Positions 7,030 to 13,081 of a stretch of DNA of 16,550 nt are shown here, one piece after another (position 1 is the first letter of the stretch; every line of letters starts with the position of its first letter). The stretch covers positions 1-16,550 of the forward strand of contig JAUIAA010000009.1 in NCBI GenBank assembly GCA_030425715.1. Direction: 5' to 3'. Below the pieces are notes generated by a model. The model searched no databases and was not told the DNA's origin. It was given only the letters and a program-made list of their open reading frames with translations. Position numbers and translations under genes: made by a program. Source of the stretch: Bacteroidia bacterium (lineage in GTDB: Bacteria > Bacteroidota > Bacteroidia > Flavobacteriales > Flavobacteriaceae).

Positions 7030-7500
7030 ATGCAAAGAATTAAGTTGTATACAGGTTTGTTGCTATTAACGTTCGTGTTTTTGCAATGTAAAACCCAATA
7101 CCAAGAAAAAGAAGTGCCTTTTACCATTACAGAAAAAAGCTATTTTAATTGGGAAGATACCACCAAGCACAGCAAAGGAATAGAAATAAAAATTGTTGGA
7201 AATTTTACAACTACAAGTTTAGGGTTTAGCACCATCTATTTTAAAAATAATAAATTTGAAGTAGTGCCTATAATTAACGGTAACCGATTTACTTTGGTTG
7301 GCAATACATCAAAAATTATAAATCCAGATTTACAGCTTACCAAAAGTAGTGAAGGTGAATATGGTAACCAGCCTATAAATATAGAAAAAATTCCTTTTGA
7401 ATTAAGTGACAATGAAGCACTAGTGGTTTACACGATAAATGGAGAAAACTTTTACTATAAAGTAAAAGATATGGAACAAAAAGAGTCTGTAAGCTATTAA
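7030..7500 (+). CDS. Hypothetical exported protein, probable lipoprotein
   Basis: I do not recognise this 156-residue protein. It has an N-terminal signal: basic residues (MQRIKLY), a hydrophobic core (TGLLLLTFVFL), then Cys20 in the context FLQCK. This fits a lipoprotein signal peptide although Gln at -1 is unusual. There is no acidic run after the cysteine as in the surface-export signal of some Bacteroidota lipoproteins. The rest is rich in polar and aromatic residues with strand-like alternation (GIEIKIVGNF, FSTIYFKNNKFEVVPIING, DNEALVVYTINGENFYYKV) and no cysteine beyond Cys20. It probably forms a small beta-sandwich domain. It starts 17 bases after the PurF-like gene and so probably shares its transcript. 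Its TAA stop directly abuts the stop of the opposing gene. Confidence 0.75.
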   Translation: MQRIKLYTGLLLLTFVFLQCKTQYQEKEVPFTITEKSYFNWEDTTKHSKGIEIKIVGNFTTTSLGFSTIYFKNNKFEVVPIINGNRFTLVGNTSKIINPDLQLTKSSEGEYGNQPINIEKIPFELSDNEALVVYTINGENFYYKVKDMEQKESVSY

Positions 7501-7929
7501 TTAGAGCACAATACTCAATCCAATAGAGCCGCTATTTCCTATTTCGGCAAATATGCCAATCTTTTTGGTAAAAAAGTATCGAGCGCCTAAATAACCATTA
7601 ATGCCTACGTTGCCCGAAGATAAATATCCTAAATCCACTCCAGGGTAAATATCTAATTGAGTTGGTAAATCGAGAACTTCCCCCAAATGAACGCCTGTCC
7701 GTGCATAAATAAAATAGTCATCTCTATCATTGCTAAGGAAAAAAGAAGCTCCAATACCTACTGAGAATAATTTGTCAATACCATAATCATAGGTAGCCTT
7801 TATACCACTTCCATGACCGTATGCTTCAAAACCAACATTTAGTTTACTATCTCTAGCACCCGTATAAGACTGCGCATTTACAGAAACAAAAATACATGCA
7901 AACACTATGGTAAGAATACACTTTTTCAT
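7501..7929 (-). CDS. Small secreted barrel-like protein (DUF6646-like)
   Basis: This is a 142-residue exported protein with a clear signal peptide (MKKCILTIVFACIFVSVNAQ, cleavage expected after VNA). The mature part begins SYTGARDSKLNVGFEAYGHGSGIKATYDYGI, followed by repeated two-residue periodicity with glycine and aromatic residues (FSVGIGASFFL, LGARYFFTKKIGIFAEIG, SGSIGLSIVL). This pattern suits a small eight-strand outer-membrane beta-barrel. The sequence resembles the flavobacterial DUF6646 family as I remember it, a recall I cannot verify here. The function is unknown. It is transcribed toward the lipoprotein gene with no base between their stop codons. Upstream lies the 500-base gap. 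An inverted repeat at 7930-7957 touches its start codon. Confidence 0.75.
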   Translation of the reverse strand: MKKCILTIVFACIFVSVNAQSYTGARDSKLNVGFEAYGHGSGIKATYDYGIDKLFSVGIGASFFLSNDRDDYFIYARTGVHLGEVLDLPTQLDIYPGVDLGYLSSGNVGINGYLGARYFFTKKIGIFAEIGNSGSIGLSIVL

Positions 7930-7957
7930 AACAATAAATTTTATAGCAATTATTGTT
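7930..7957 (-). repeat. Inverted repeat in the leader of the 7501-7929 gene
   Basis: Arms AACAATAA (7930-7937) and TTATTGTT (7950-7957) are exact complements separated by 12 bases. In the minus-strand transcript this would form a hairpin ending directly at the start codon at 7929. The stem is AT-rich and weak, so it could be chance in such AT-rich DNA. Confidence 0.3.
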
Positions 7958-8111
7958 TATAACGTTTTTTACAATTGTTTAGTATAAAATTTAGTGGAAT
8001 TAGAAGAAATACCATAAAGGAGAAATACCTGTATGCTATAGTAGGAAAAAAAGGAGTTATGGTCGATTTTAGCATTTTATTCAGATATATTTAACACTTT
8101 TTTTGCGGTGT

Positions 8112-8119
8112 TATTTTTG
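8112..8119 (+). promoter_or_regulatory. Possible plus-strand -7 box in the gene-free region
   Basis: TATTTTTG fits TAnnTTTG exactly and is the only full plus-strand match between 7930 and 8438. No -33 TTG is found at normal spacing. The box also overlaps the right arm of a weak hairpin (TAACAC at 8092-8097 with GTGTTA at 8108-8113), so it could instead be the T-run of a weak terminator. Confidence 0.3.
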
Positions 8120-8257
8120 AAGTGGCACGGATATTGATTTATAACAAATAACTTTTATTTTCTACACAAGAAAAAAAAAAGGAAAGTTCATTTAAAATTT
8201 TAACATTTGATTGGGATGAATATAATGCTAGATGATTTTATTTTGTACCCAGTAATA

Positions 8258-8276
8258 AGTAGTATAAATTACTACT
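8258..8276. repeat. 19-base palindrome
   Basis: AGTAGTA and TACTACT are perfect complements around the five-base centre TAAAT. It could be a stem-loop in the candidate RNA or a dimeric repressor site. It lies 12 bases after the box-like TATTTTG at 8239-8245. Confidence 0.45.
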
Positions 8277-8366
8277 GCTATAGAACAACAAACAAGTAAA
8301 GAAATCGTTTTATATTATTACATAGAAAACGTAAAAATATATCTAAAAAGAGATTAAAAATAAGGT

Positions 8367-8402
8367 TTGGTTAGTTGATTTTGGTTGATTGATTTCAACC
8401 AA
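8367..8402 (+). repeat. Two 14-base tandem units and a hairpin
   Basis: TTGGTTAGTTGATT (8367-8380) is followed at once by TTGGTTGATTGATT (8381-8394), identical but for a two-base swap. The second unit pairs with TCAACCAA (8395-8402) in an 8-bp stem with a six-base loop. TTGGTT of the first unit could pair with the AACCAA of the same arm, giving two exclusive structures five bases ahead of the terminator stem. Confidence 0.45.
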
Positions 8403-8406
8403 TATT

Positions 8407-8434
8407 AGGCCTCGAGAAGTCGAGGCCTTTTTTT
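8407..8434 (+). terminator. Intrinsic terminator on the plus strand
   Basis: A 9-bp stem AGGCCTCGA / TCGAGGCCT (8407-8415 and 8420-8428) closes on a four-base loop GAAG and continues into T residues to 8434. It is the most GC-rich hairpin of the region. It lies four bases beyond the stop codon of the minus-strand aldehyde dehydrogenase. Read in that direction it is preceded by the A-run complement and followed by no T-run, so it is built for plus-strand transcription, though it might work weakly in both directions. Confidence 0.85.
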
Positions 8435-8438
8435 ATGC

Positions 8439-9992
8439 TTATAAGTCAAATTTAATACCTTGTGCTAAAGGTAATTCGTCTGAATAGTTAATTGTATTTG
8501 TTTGGCGTCTCATATATACTTTCCAAGCATCAGATCCAGACTCACGCCCACCACCAGTTTCTTTTTCTCCACCGAAAGCGCCTCCAATTTCAGCACCAGA
8601 AGTTCCAATGTTTACATTTGCAATACCACAATCAGAGCCTGCATACGACAAGAATTTTTCTGCTTCCTTTATGTTTTCAGTCATAATTGCAGAAGATAAT
8701 CCTTGTGCTACCCCATTTTGAATATTTATAGCATTTTCAACATCTCCAGAATATTTCATTAGGTATAAAATAGGTGCAAAGGTTTCGTGTTGTACAATTT
8801 CAAAATGATTCTCGGCTTCGATAATTGCTGGTTTTACATAACAACCACTTTCGTATCCTTCCCCTTTTAACACAGCTCCTTCCACCAATACGTTTCCACC
8901 TTCTGCTTTCGCTTTTTCAATGGCAGCTAGATAAGTGTTTACCGCATCGTGGTCAATTAATGGTCCAATATGATTTTCTTCATCTAAAGGATTGCCAATC
9001 GTTAATTGCCCGTAAGCTCCAACTATAGCGTCTCTAACTTTATTGTAAACCGATTCGTGAATAATTAATCGCCTAGTGGATGTACAACGTTGCCCACATG
9101 TTCCAACCGCACCAAATACAGCACCTGGAACCACCACCTTTAAATCGGCGGTTGGAGTAATGATAATGGCATTGTTTCCACCTAATTCTAATAAAGATTT
9201 TCCAAAACGTTGCGCAACTGTAGCTCCAACAATTCTTCCCATTCTTGTAGAACCTGTTGCAGAAACTAGCGGAATTCTAGAATCTGTTGTCATCATTTCG
9301 CCAACTTTATAATCGCCATTTACAATACAAGAAATACCTTCTGGTAAATTGTTTTCTTTTAAAATTTGTGCAATAATATTCTGACAAGCAATGGCACATA
9401 GTGGCGCTTTTTCAGAGGCTTTCCATACACAAACATCTCCACAAATCCAAGCTAATGCAGTATTCCAAGCCCAAACTGCTACAGGAAAATTGAATGCAGA
9501 GATAATCCCAACTACACCAATTGGGTGCCACTGTTCTCTCATTACGTGTCCTGGGCGTTCTGACGGAATGGTTTGTCCGTTTAATTGTCTTGATAAACCA
9601 ACAGCAAAATCACAGATGTCTATCATTTCTTGCACTTCACCATAACCCTCTTGCAAAGATTTTCCCATTTCGTAAGACACTAACTTCCCAAGAGGCTCTT
9701 TTAAATCTCTTAGTTTGTTTCCAAACTGACGTACAATTTCCCCTCTTTGTGGAGCAGGAATATCTCTCCAAGATTTAAACGCTTTTAATGCAACATCCAT
9801 TACTTTGTCGTAATCTGCTCTTGTAGTTGTTTTTACTTTCCCTATCAACTTTCCATCCACAGGAGAATAAGACTCAATAATTGCTCCATTAGAGAAATTA
9901 TTGGAACCTGTAGATGTTCCATCGTTTATATCTTTTACCCCTAATTGTTTAAGTGCTTTATCAATTCCGAAATCAGTAGCAATCGCTAGCAT
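8439..9992 (-). CDS. ALDH7-family aldehyde dehydrogenase (aminoadipate semialdehyde type)
   Basis: This is a 517-residue NAD(P)+-dependent aldehyde dehydrogenase. The overall sequence fits the ALDH7/antiquitin family, whose bacterial members (AmaB type) oxidise L-2-aminoadipate 6-semialdehyde, in equilibrium with piperideine-6-carboxylate, in lysine breakdown. Visible motifs are ISAFNFPVAVWAWN with Asn168 in the active site, KASEKAPL for coenzyme binding, LLELGGNN with general base Glu269, and the ALDH7-type GTCGQRCTSTRR with nucleophile Cys303. The C-terminal half has the conserved HETFAPILY and FGGEKETGGGRESGSDAWK. The protein is complete and of normal length. It has no signal peptide and is presumably cytoplasmic. 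No other lysine-pathway gene adjoins it, so the substrate is assigned by family only. A promoter-like pair lies upstream at 10016-10045. Confidence 0.9.
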   Translation of the reverse strand: MLAIATDFGIDKALKQLGVKDINDGTSTGSNNFSNGAIIESYSPVDGKLIGKVKTTTRADYDKVMDVALKAFKSWRDIPAPQRGEIVRQFGNKLRDLKEPLGKLVSYEMGKSLQEGYGEVQEMIDICDFAVGLSRQLNGQTIPSERPGHVMREQWHPIGVVGIISAFNFPVAVWAWNTALAWICGDVCVWKASEKAPLCAIACQNIIAQILKENNLPEGISCIVNGDYKVGEMMTTDSRIPLVSATGSTRMGRIVGATVAQRFGKSLLELGGNNAIIITPTADLKVVVPGAVFGAVGTCGQRCTSTRRLIIHESVYNKVRDAIVGAYGQLTIGNPLDEENHIGPLIDHDAVNTYLAAIEKAKAEGGNVLVEGAVLKGEGYESGCYVKPAIIEAENHFEIVQHETFAPILYLMKYSGDVENAINIQNGVAQGLSSAIMTENIKEAEKFLSYAGSDCGIANVNIGTSGAEIGGAFGGEKETGGGRESGSDAWKVYMRRQTNTINYSDELPLAQGIKFDL

Positions 9993-10015
9993 ATCTTTAT
10001 TTTTATGTTATCCTG

Positions 10016-10045
10016 CGAAATTACAAATAAATATAGCTACACAAA
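10016..10045 (-). promoter_or_regulatory. Promoter of the aldehyde dehydrogenase gene
   Basis: On the minus strand TTTG (10045-10042) is followed after 18 bases by TAATTTCG (10023-10016), which differs from TAnnTTTG at one base. The box ends 23 bases before the ATG at 9992. The -33/-7 spacing agrees with flavobacterial promoters. Confidence 0.5.
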
Positions 10046-10104
10046 ACAAATGTTTGCTAGATTCTAAAAAAAGACAAGTGAAATTACAGATTATTCAATA
10101 TAGA

Positions 10105-11385
10105 CTAGAATCTATAATTTAATCCTGAATATACTCCTAAATAATAAGGTTGAAAATTACCCGAATTGTTTGAATAAGTATTGAATTGGTATTTAAACAT
10201 TGGAGCAACATTTAAATACCAGCTTTTGTTAATTTTATAATCTAAATCAATACCAACGTTACCACTAAAGTTTACACTATTTAGGTTGTTGGCTTGACCC
10301 AAATTGGTACTATTGTTTTGCGACAATAGCGTAACAGAATTGTTGGTTAAAATCAATGTACTAAACCCGCCAATAACATTTACACCAAACTTACTTTCGT
10401 ATAAATTATATTTTAATTCAAATGGCAATTCAAAATATTCAATCGATTGGTTTAAATTTCCGTTTAAACTATTTTTATACCTTGCATCGGTGAATGCTGC
10501 CTGTGGCTCTAAGGGGCTTGTACTTTTAATTGGGTTTAAAATTACACTATTGTTATAATTTGCCTTGATGTTACTAGTTTGCGATTTAGAACTTGCAAAA
10601 GCTGCATTTACCCCGTTAGTATTATAAGCCAGTTCTATTTTGTTAACTCCTGATTGCAAGTTGATTTTTTTGGTCAATTGATAGTTTACTTTTACCCCAA
10701 CCGATAAGGCATTGTCACTACTTTTACTATTATTGGTCAAATTTTCATTTAATGGTGAACCACTAGATAATGTGTTGTAGTATATAGGGGAAATGGTAGG
10801 TCCTACAGACCATTTTTTATTTTCGGTTTTCTTTTTGTTAGCATTCAACTCTGAATTGTTGGCGTAAAATATATCTTGGTTGGATTGTTTTAGTATTTCT
10901 TTAAAGCTTTGGTCATTGGTAGCAAAGCGATTATCGATAGATTCGTAAAAAGTATGGTTTGCCCCTTCTTCTTTTTGGATGTCTTTATTATTGGCAACTA
11001 CTGGAGTAACAAATTGTTTTTGAATAGGTTTTTTCTTAGTCAAATTATTTTTAGTTAAATCATTATCTGGTTTGGCCAAGCTTTTTTGGGTTTCTTGGTT
11101 GGCTAAACTTACATTGGTTTCTTCCTTAGAAATAGTTGTTGGAGCTGGAGAGCTATTTATTGGAATATTATTTCCTGAATTGTTAAAATACCACAAACCA
11201 ATCGAAGATAAAAAAAGAAAAACCATAGCTATGCCACTTAATTTTTGCCATAGTGGTAAAATTGAGGTTCTTTCTTTTTTTTGTAGTGATTTTTCAATGT
11301 TATTCCAGACTTTGTTGTTGGGGACAACTTCTAAATCTTTAAAATTTTCTTGAAAAACTCTATCGATGTTTTTTCTTTCTAACAT
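10105..11385 (-). CDS. Membrane-anchored barrel-like protein, partner of the ECF sigma factor
   Basis: This 426-residue protein has three parts. Residues 1-45 are charged and cytoplasmic-looking (IDRVFQENFKDLEV, PNNKVWNNIEKSLQKKER), like the N-termini encoded beside flavobacterial ECF sigma factors. One membrane helix spans about 49-67 (LSGIAMVFLFLSSIGLWYF). A polar Ser/Asn/Lys-rich linker to about 190 is followed by a C-terminal region of alternating strands (KWSVGPTISPIYYN, SVGVKVNYQL, FELPFELKYNL, GLNYRF) ending in Phe, as in outer-membrane beta-barrel domains. The start codon follows the sigma factor stop by one base, so translation is coupled. By position and topology it may act as the anti-sigma factor, but it has no recognised anti-sigma zinc motif. 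The barrel-like half may instead be a periplasmic or outer-membrane sensor. No clear terminator follows. Confidence 0.75.
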   Translation of the reverse strand: MLERKNIDRVFQENFKDLEVVPNNKVWNNIEKSLQKKERTSILPLWQKLSGIAMVFLFLSSIGLWYFNNSGNNIPINSSPAPTTISKEETNVSLANQETQKSLAKPDNDLTKNNLTKKKPIQKQFVTPVVANNKDIQKEEGANHTFYESIDNRFATNDQSFKEILKQSNQDIFYANNSELNANKKKTENKKWSVGPTISPIYYNTLSSGSPLNENLTNNSKSSDNALSVGVKVNYQLTKKINLQSGVNKIELAYNTNGVNAAFASSKSQTSNIKANYNNSVILNPIKSTSPLEPQAAFTDARYKNSLNGNLNQSIEYFELPFELKYNLYESKFGVNVIGGFSTLILTNNSVTLLSQNNSTNLGQANNLNSVNFSGNVGIDLDYKINKSWYLNVAPMFKYQFNTYSNNSGNFQPYYLGVYSGLNYRF

Positions 11386-11386
11386 G

Positions 11387-11929
11387 CTATAAAAGCCCTA
11401 TTGTTTGGTTTAGTTGGTTGCTTTCTATTTTATCTTTTAATATTAATCTAGCTCTTGATAAATTTGATTTTGAGGTTCCTTCTGCTATTCCTAACAGATC
11501 CGAAATCTCTTTGTGCGAATAGCCGTCTAAAACATATAAGTTGAATACCATTCTATATCTTTCGGGCAATTCTTGTACAATTTTTAACAAATACTCTAAA
11601 GAAATTTCTGCTTCATCAACCTCTACCTCTACTTCTTCAGGATAATTATCTTCCACTAAATTTAGCACATTCTTTTGGCGGTAGGTTTGTAATGCCGTGT
11701 TAATGACAATTCTTTTCATCCAACCTTCAAAAGAACCTTTAAACTTATATTGGTCAATTTTGTTAAAAATGGTAATAAAAGCCTCTTGTAAATTATCCTC
11801 AGCTTCTTGCTGGGTTTTAGAGTATTTTAAACACAACGCAAAAAGTTTACCCGCAAACAAGTGGTAAATTTCTGATTGCGATTTTAAATCTCGCTTTTTA
11901 CAATTTTTTATGAGTTGATGTAAACTCAT
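11387..11929 (-). CDS. ECF (sigma-70 family) RNA polymerase sigma factor
   Basis: This 180-residue protein has the two-domain layout of extracytoplasmic-function sigma factors. Region 2 spans about residues 20-90, with AEDNLQEAFITIFNKIDQYKFKGSFEGWMKRIVINTALQTYR covering core binding and -10 recognition. Region 4 is near residues 118-165 (LPERYRMVFNLYVLDGYSHKEISDLLGI, then EGTSKSNLSRARLILK), a helix-turn-helix for -35-type recognition. The linker between them is acidic (EEVEVEVDEAE). Region 1 and region 3 are absent, as usual. The gene is directly followed by its membrane-anchored partner with a one-base gap, suggesting that activity is held in check at the membrane and released by an envelope signal; that is inferred. 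I found no full-match -7 box upstream, so its own promoter is uncertain. Confidence 0.92.
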   Translation of the reverse strand: MSLHQLIKNCKKRDLKSQSEIYHLFAGKLFALCLKYSKTQQEAEDNLQEAFITIFNKIDQYKFKGSFEGWMKRIVINTALQTYRQKNVLNLVEDNYPEEVEVEVDEAEISLEYLLKIVQELPERYRMVFNLYVLDGYSHKEISDLLGIAEGTSKSNLSRARLILKDKIESNQLNQTIGLL

Positions 11930-12061
11930 AGGCTTTTATCTATTTTTTGATGAAATTGATCTTTCTAATTGAATCCCAAAAAATACAAAAAATATCCATT
12001 TGTAAGCAAAAATTAATTAAAAATATATCATTTGCTTATTTAAAAGATGGTTTTTTATCAA

Positions 12062-12089
12062 TTGGTTGCGTCAAAATATTTTACTTTTG
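12062..12089 (+). promoter_or_regulatory. Promoter of the LuxE-like gene
   Basis: TTG at 12062-12064 and TACTTTTG at 12082-12089 are separated by 17 bases, which fits the Bacteroidota TTG / TAnnTTTG pattern and is among the best-formed promoters in the window. Transcription would begin near 12096, at or just before the ATG at 12098. This favours that start over the in-frame ATG at 12047, which lies upstream of the promoter. Confidence 0.6.
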
Positions 12090-12097
12090 TTGCTCCC

Positions 12098-13081
12098 ATG
12101 GAACAAGATATTTTACAAATATTTGAGATAAAAAACAAAGATCTTTTTATAAAAAAATCTTTGCAAATATTTCATTATCAGTATGATAAAAATTTATTGT
12201 ATCGTGATTTTGTAGATCTATTGGGAGTGAATCCTAATAGTATTGATACTTTAGAGCAAATTCCTTTTTTACCCATTTCTTTTTTTAAATCGCATGCTAT
12301 AATTACTGGTCATAAGAAGGAGGAAAAAACATTTTTAAGTAGCGGAACCACTGGGACAACCCCTAGTAAGCATTTGGTTAGTGACCTAAAAATTTATGAA
12401 AAAAGTTTTCGCTTGGGTTTTTATCAGTTTTATGGTGCTGTGTCGGATTATACAATTTTAGCTCTTTTGCCGAACTACCTTGAGAGAAAAGGATCTTCAT
12501 TGATTTATATGGTAGACCATTTGATTAAAGAAAGTAAATCTGCAGATAGCGGTTTTTATTTACACGATTTAAAAGGCTTAGCTAAAAAACTGATAAAACT
12601 CGATAAGCAAGGTAAAAAAGTATTGCTTATTGGGGTTTCGTTTGCCTTATTAGATTTAATTGACTTTCTGCAATTTAACCTAAAAAACACCCTCATAATG
12701 GAAACGGGAGGTATGAAAGGAAGAAGAAAGGAAATGATTAGAGAAGAATTACATCAAATACTATGTAAAGGATTTGGTGTGGGTAAAATTCATTCGGAAT
12801 ACGGAATGACAGAATTGCTATCGCAGGCATATTCCCATGGCAATGGCATTTTTAGTACCCCTCCATGGATGCACGTATTTGTAAGAGATACAGAGGAGGC
12901 ACAACGTATTTTACCTAATGGTAAGGTTGGCGGTTTAAATATAATAGATTTAGCAAACGTATATTCTTGTCCGTTTATCGCAACGCAAGATTTAGGGAAA
13001 ACACATGCAAATGGTACTTTTGAAATTGTTGGTAGATTTGACAATTCAGATATTCGCGGTTGTAATTTGCTTGTGGTTTAG
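12098..13081 (+). CDS. LuxE-family acyl-protein synthetase-like protein
   Basis: The 327-residue protein belongs to the LuxE/PaaK-like adenylate-forming group. LuxE activates a fatty acid as acyl-AMP and transfers it in the bioluminescence reductase complex, but this window holds no lux genes. The ATP-binding motif is FLSSGTTGTTPSKH (about residues 79-92), and HSEYGMTELLSQAYS (232-246) is the conserved acyl-adenylate motif. GGMKGRRKEM lies between them. The frame opens at 12047, but that start would add 17 residues and lies upstream of a good promoter. Starting at MEQDILQIFEI fits the family better. The chain is truncated compared with full-length CoA ligases, as is normal for LuxE. Acyl substrate and acceptor are unknown. 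The gene is divergent from the ECF sigma gene and overlaps the PAP2 gene stop by 4 bases. Confidence 0.8.
   Translation: MEQDILQIFEIKNKDLFIKKSLQIFHYQYDKNLLYRDFVDLLGVNPNSIDTLEQIPFLPISFFKSHAIITGHKKEEKTFLSSGTTGTTPSKHLVSDLKIYEKSFRLGFYQFYGAVSDYTILALLPNYLERKGSSLIYMVDHLIKESKSADSGFYLHDLKGLAKKLIKLDKQGKKVLLIGVSFALLDLIDFLQFNLKNTLIMETGGMKGRRKEMIREELHQILCKGFGVGKIHSEYGMTELLSQAYSHGNGIFSTPPWMHVFVRDTEEAQRILPNGKVGGLNIIDLANVYSCPFIATQDLGKTHANGTFEIVGRFDNSDIRGCNLLVV

Larger units (their letters stand above)
8126..8434 (+). ncRNA. Candidate non-coding RNA ending at a strong terminator
   Basis: The 3' end is supported by a good intrinsic terminator whose T-run is on the plus strand, although the genes on both sides (7501-7929 and 8439-9992) are on the minus strand. 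The 5' end is a guess taken from the -7 box at 8112-8119. A shorter transcript starting after the one-base-short box TATTTTG at 8239-8245 is also possible. Structure inside includes a palindrome at 8258-8276 and a hairpin at 8381-8402 directly before the terminator. I cannot match it to a known RNA family. 6S RNA and lineage-specific RNAs such as Flavo-1 are possibilities that I could not confirm by folding. Confidence 0.3.
7930..8438. other. 509-base region without a convincing protein gene
   Basis: No open frame here has both a plausible start and a family-like sequence; the longest I followed from an ATG is 27 codons. The region contains a leader hairpin at 7930-7957, one full-match plus-strand -7 box (8112-8119), a run of ten A residues near 8171, a 19-base palindrome (8258-8276), two near-identical 14-base tandem units with a hairpin (8367-8402), and a strong plus-strand terminator (8407-8434). 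Taken together these features suit a plus-strand untranslated transcript better than a simple spacer. Confidence 0.6.

Noticed and set aside
8092..8119. Weak hairpin TAACAC/GTGTTA followed by T residues, possibly a plus-strand terminator
   Set aside because: The stem is only 6 bp with a 10-base loop and overlaps a full-match -7 box. I kept the promoter reading at low confidence.
8216..8299. A 27-codon plus-strand open frame (begins MNIMLDDFILYP) in the gene-free region
   Set aside because: It has no recognisable ribosome site or family resemblance, it runs through the palindrome, and frames this short are expected by chance.
8492..9778. Several plus-strand open frames opposite the aldehyde dehydrogenase gene
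   Set aside because: They are antisense shadows of a highly conserved gene, with no protein-like composition or start signals.
10057..10114. Inverted arms TAGATTCTA and TAGAATCTA around the end of the 10105-11385 gene
   Set aside because: The T-run on the minus strand lies before the second arm instead of after it, and one arm sits in the coding end, so it is not a normal terminator.
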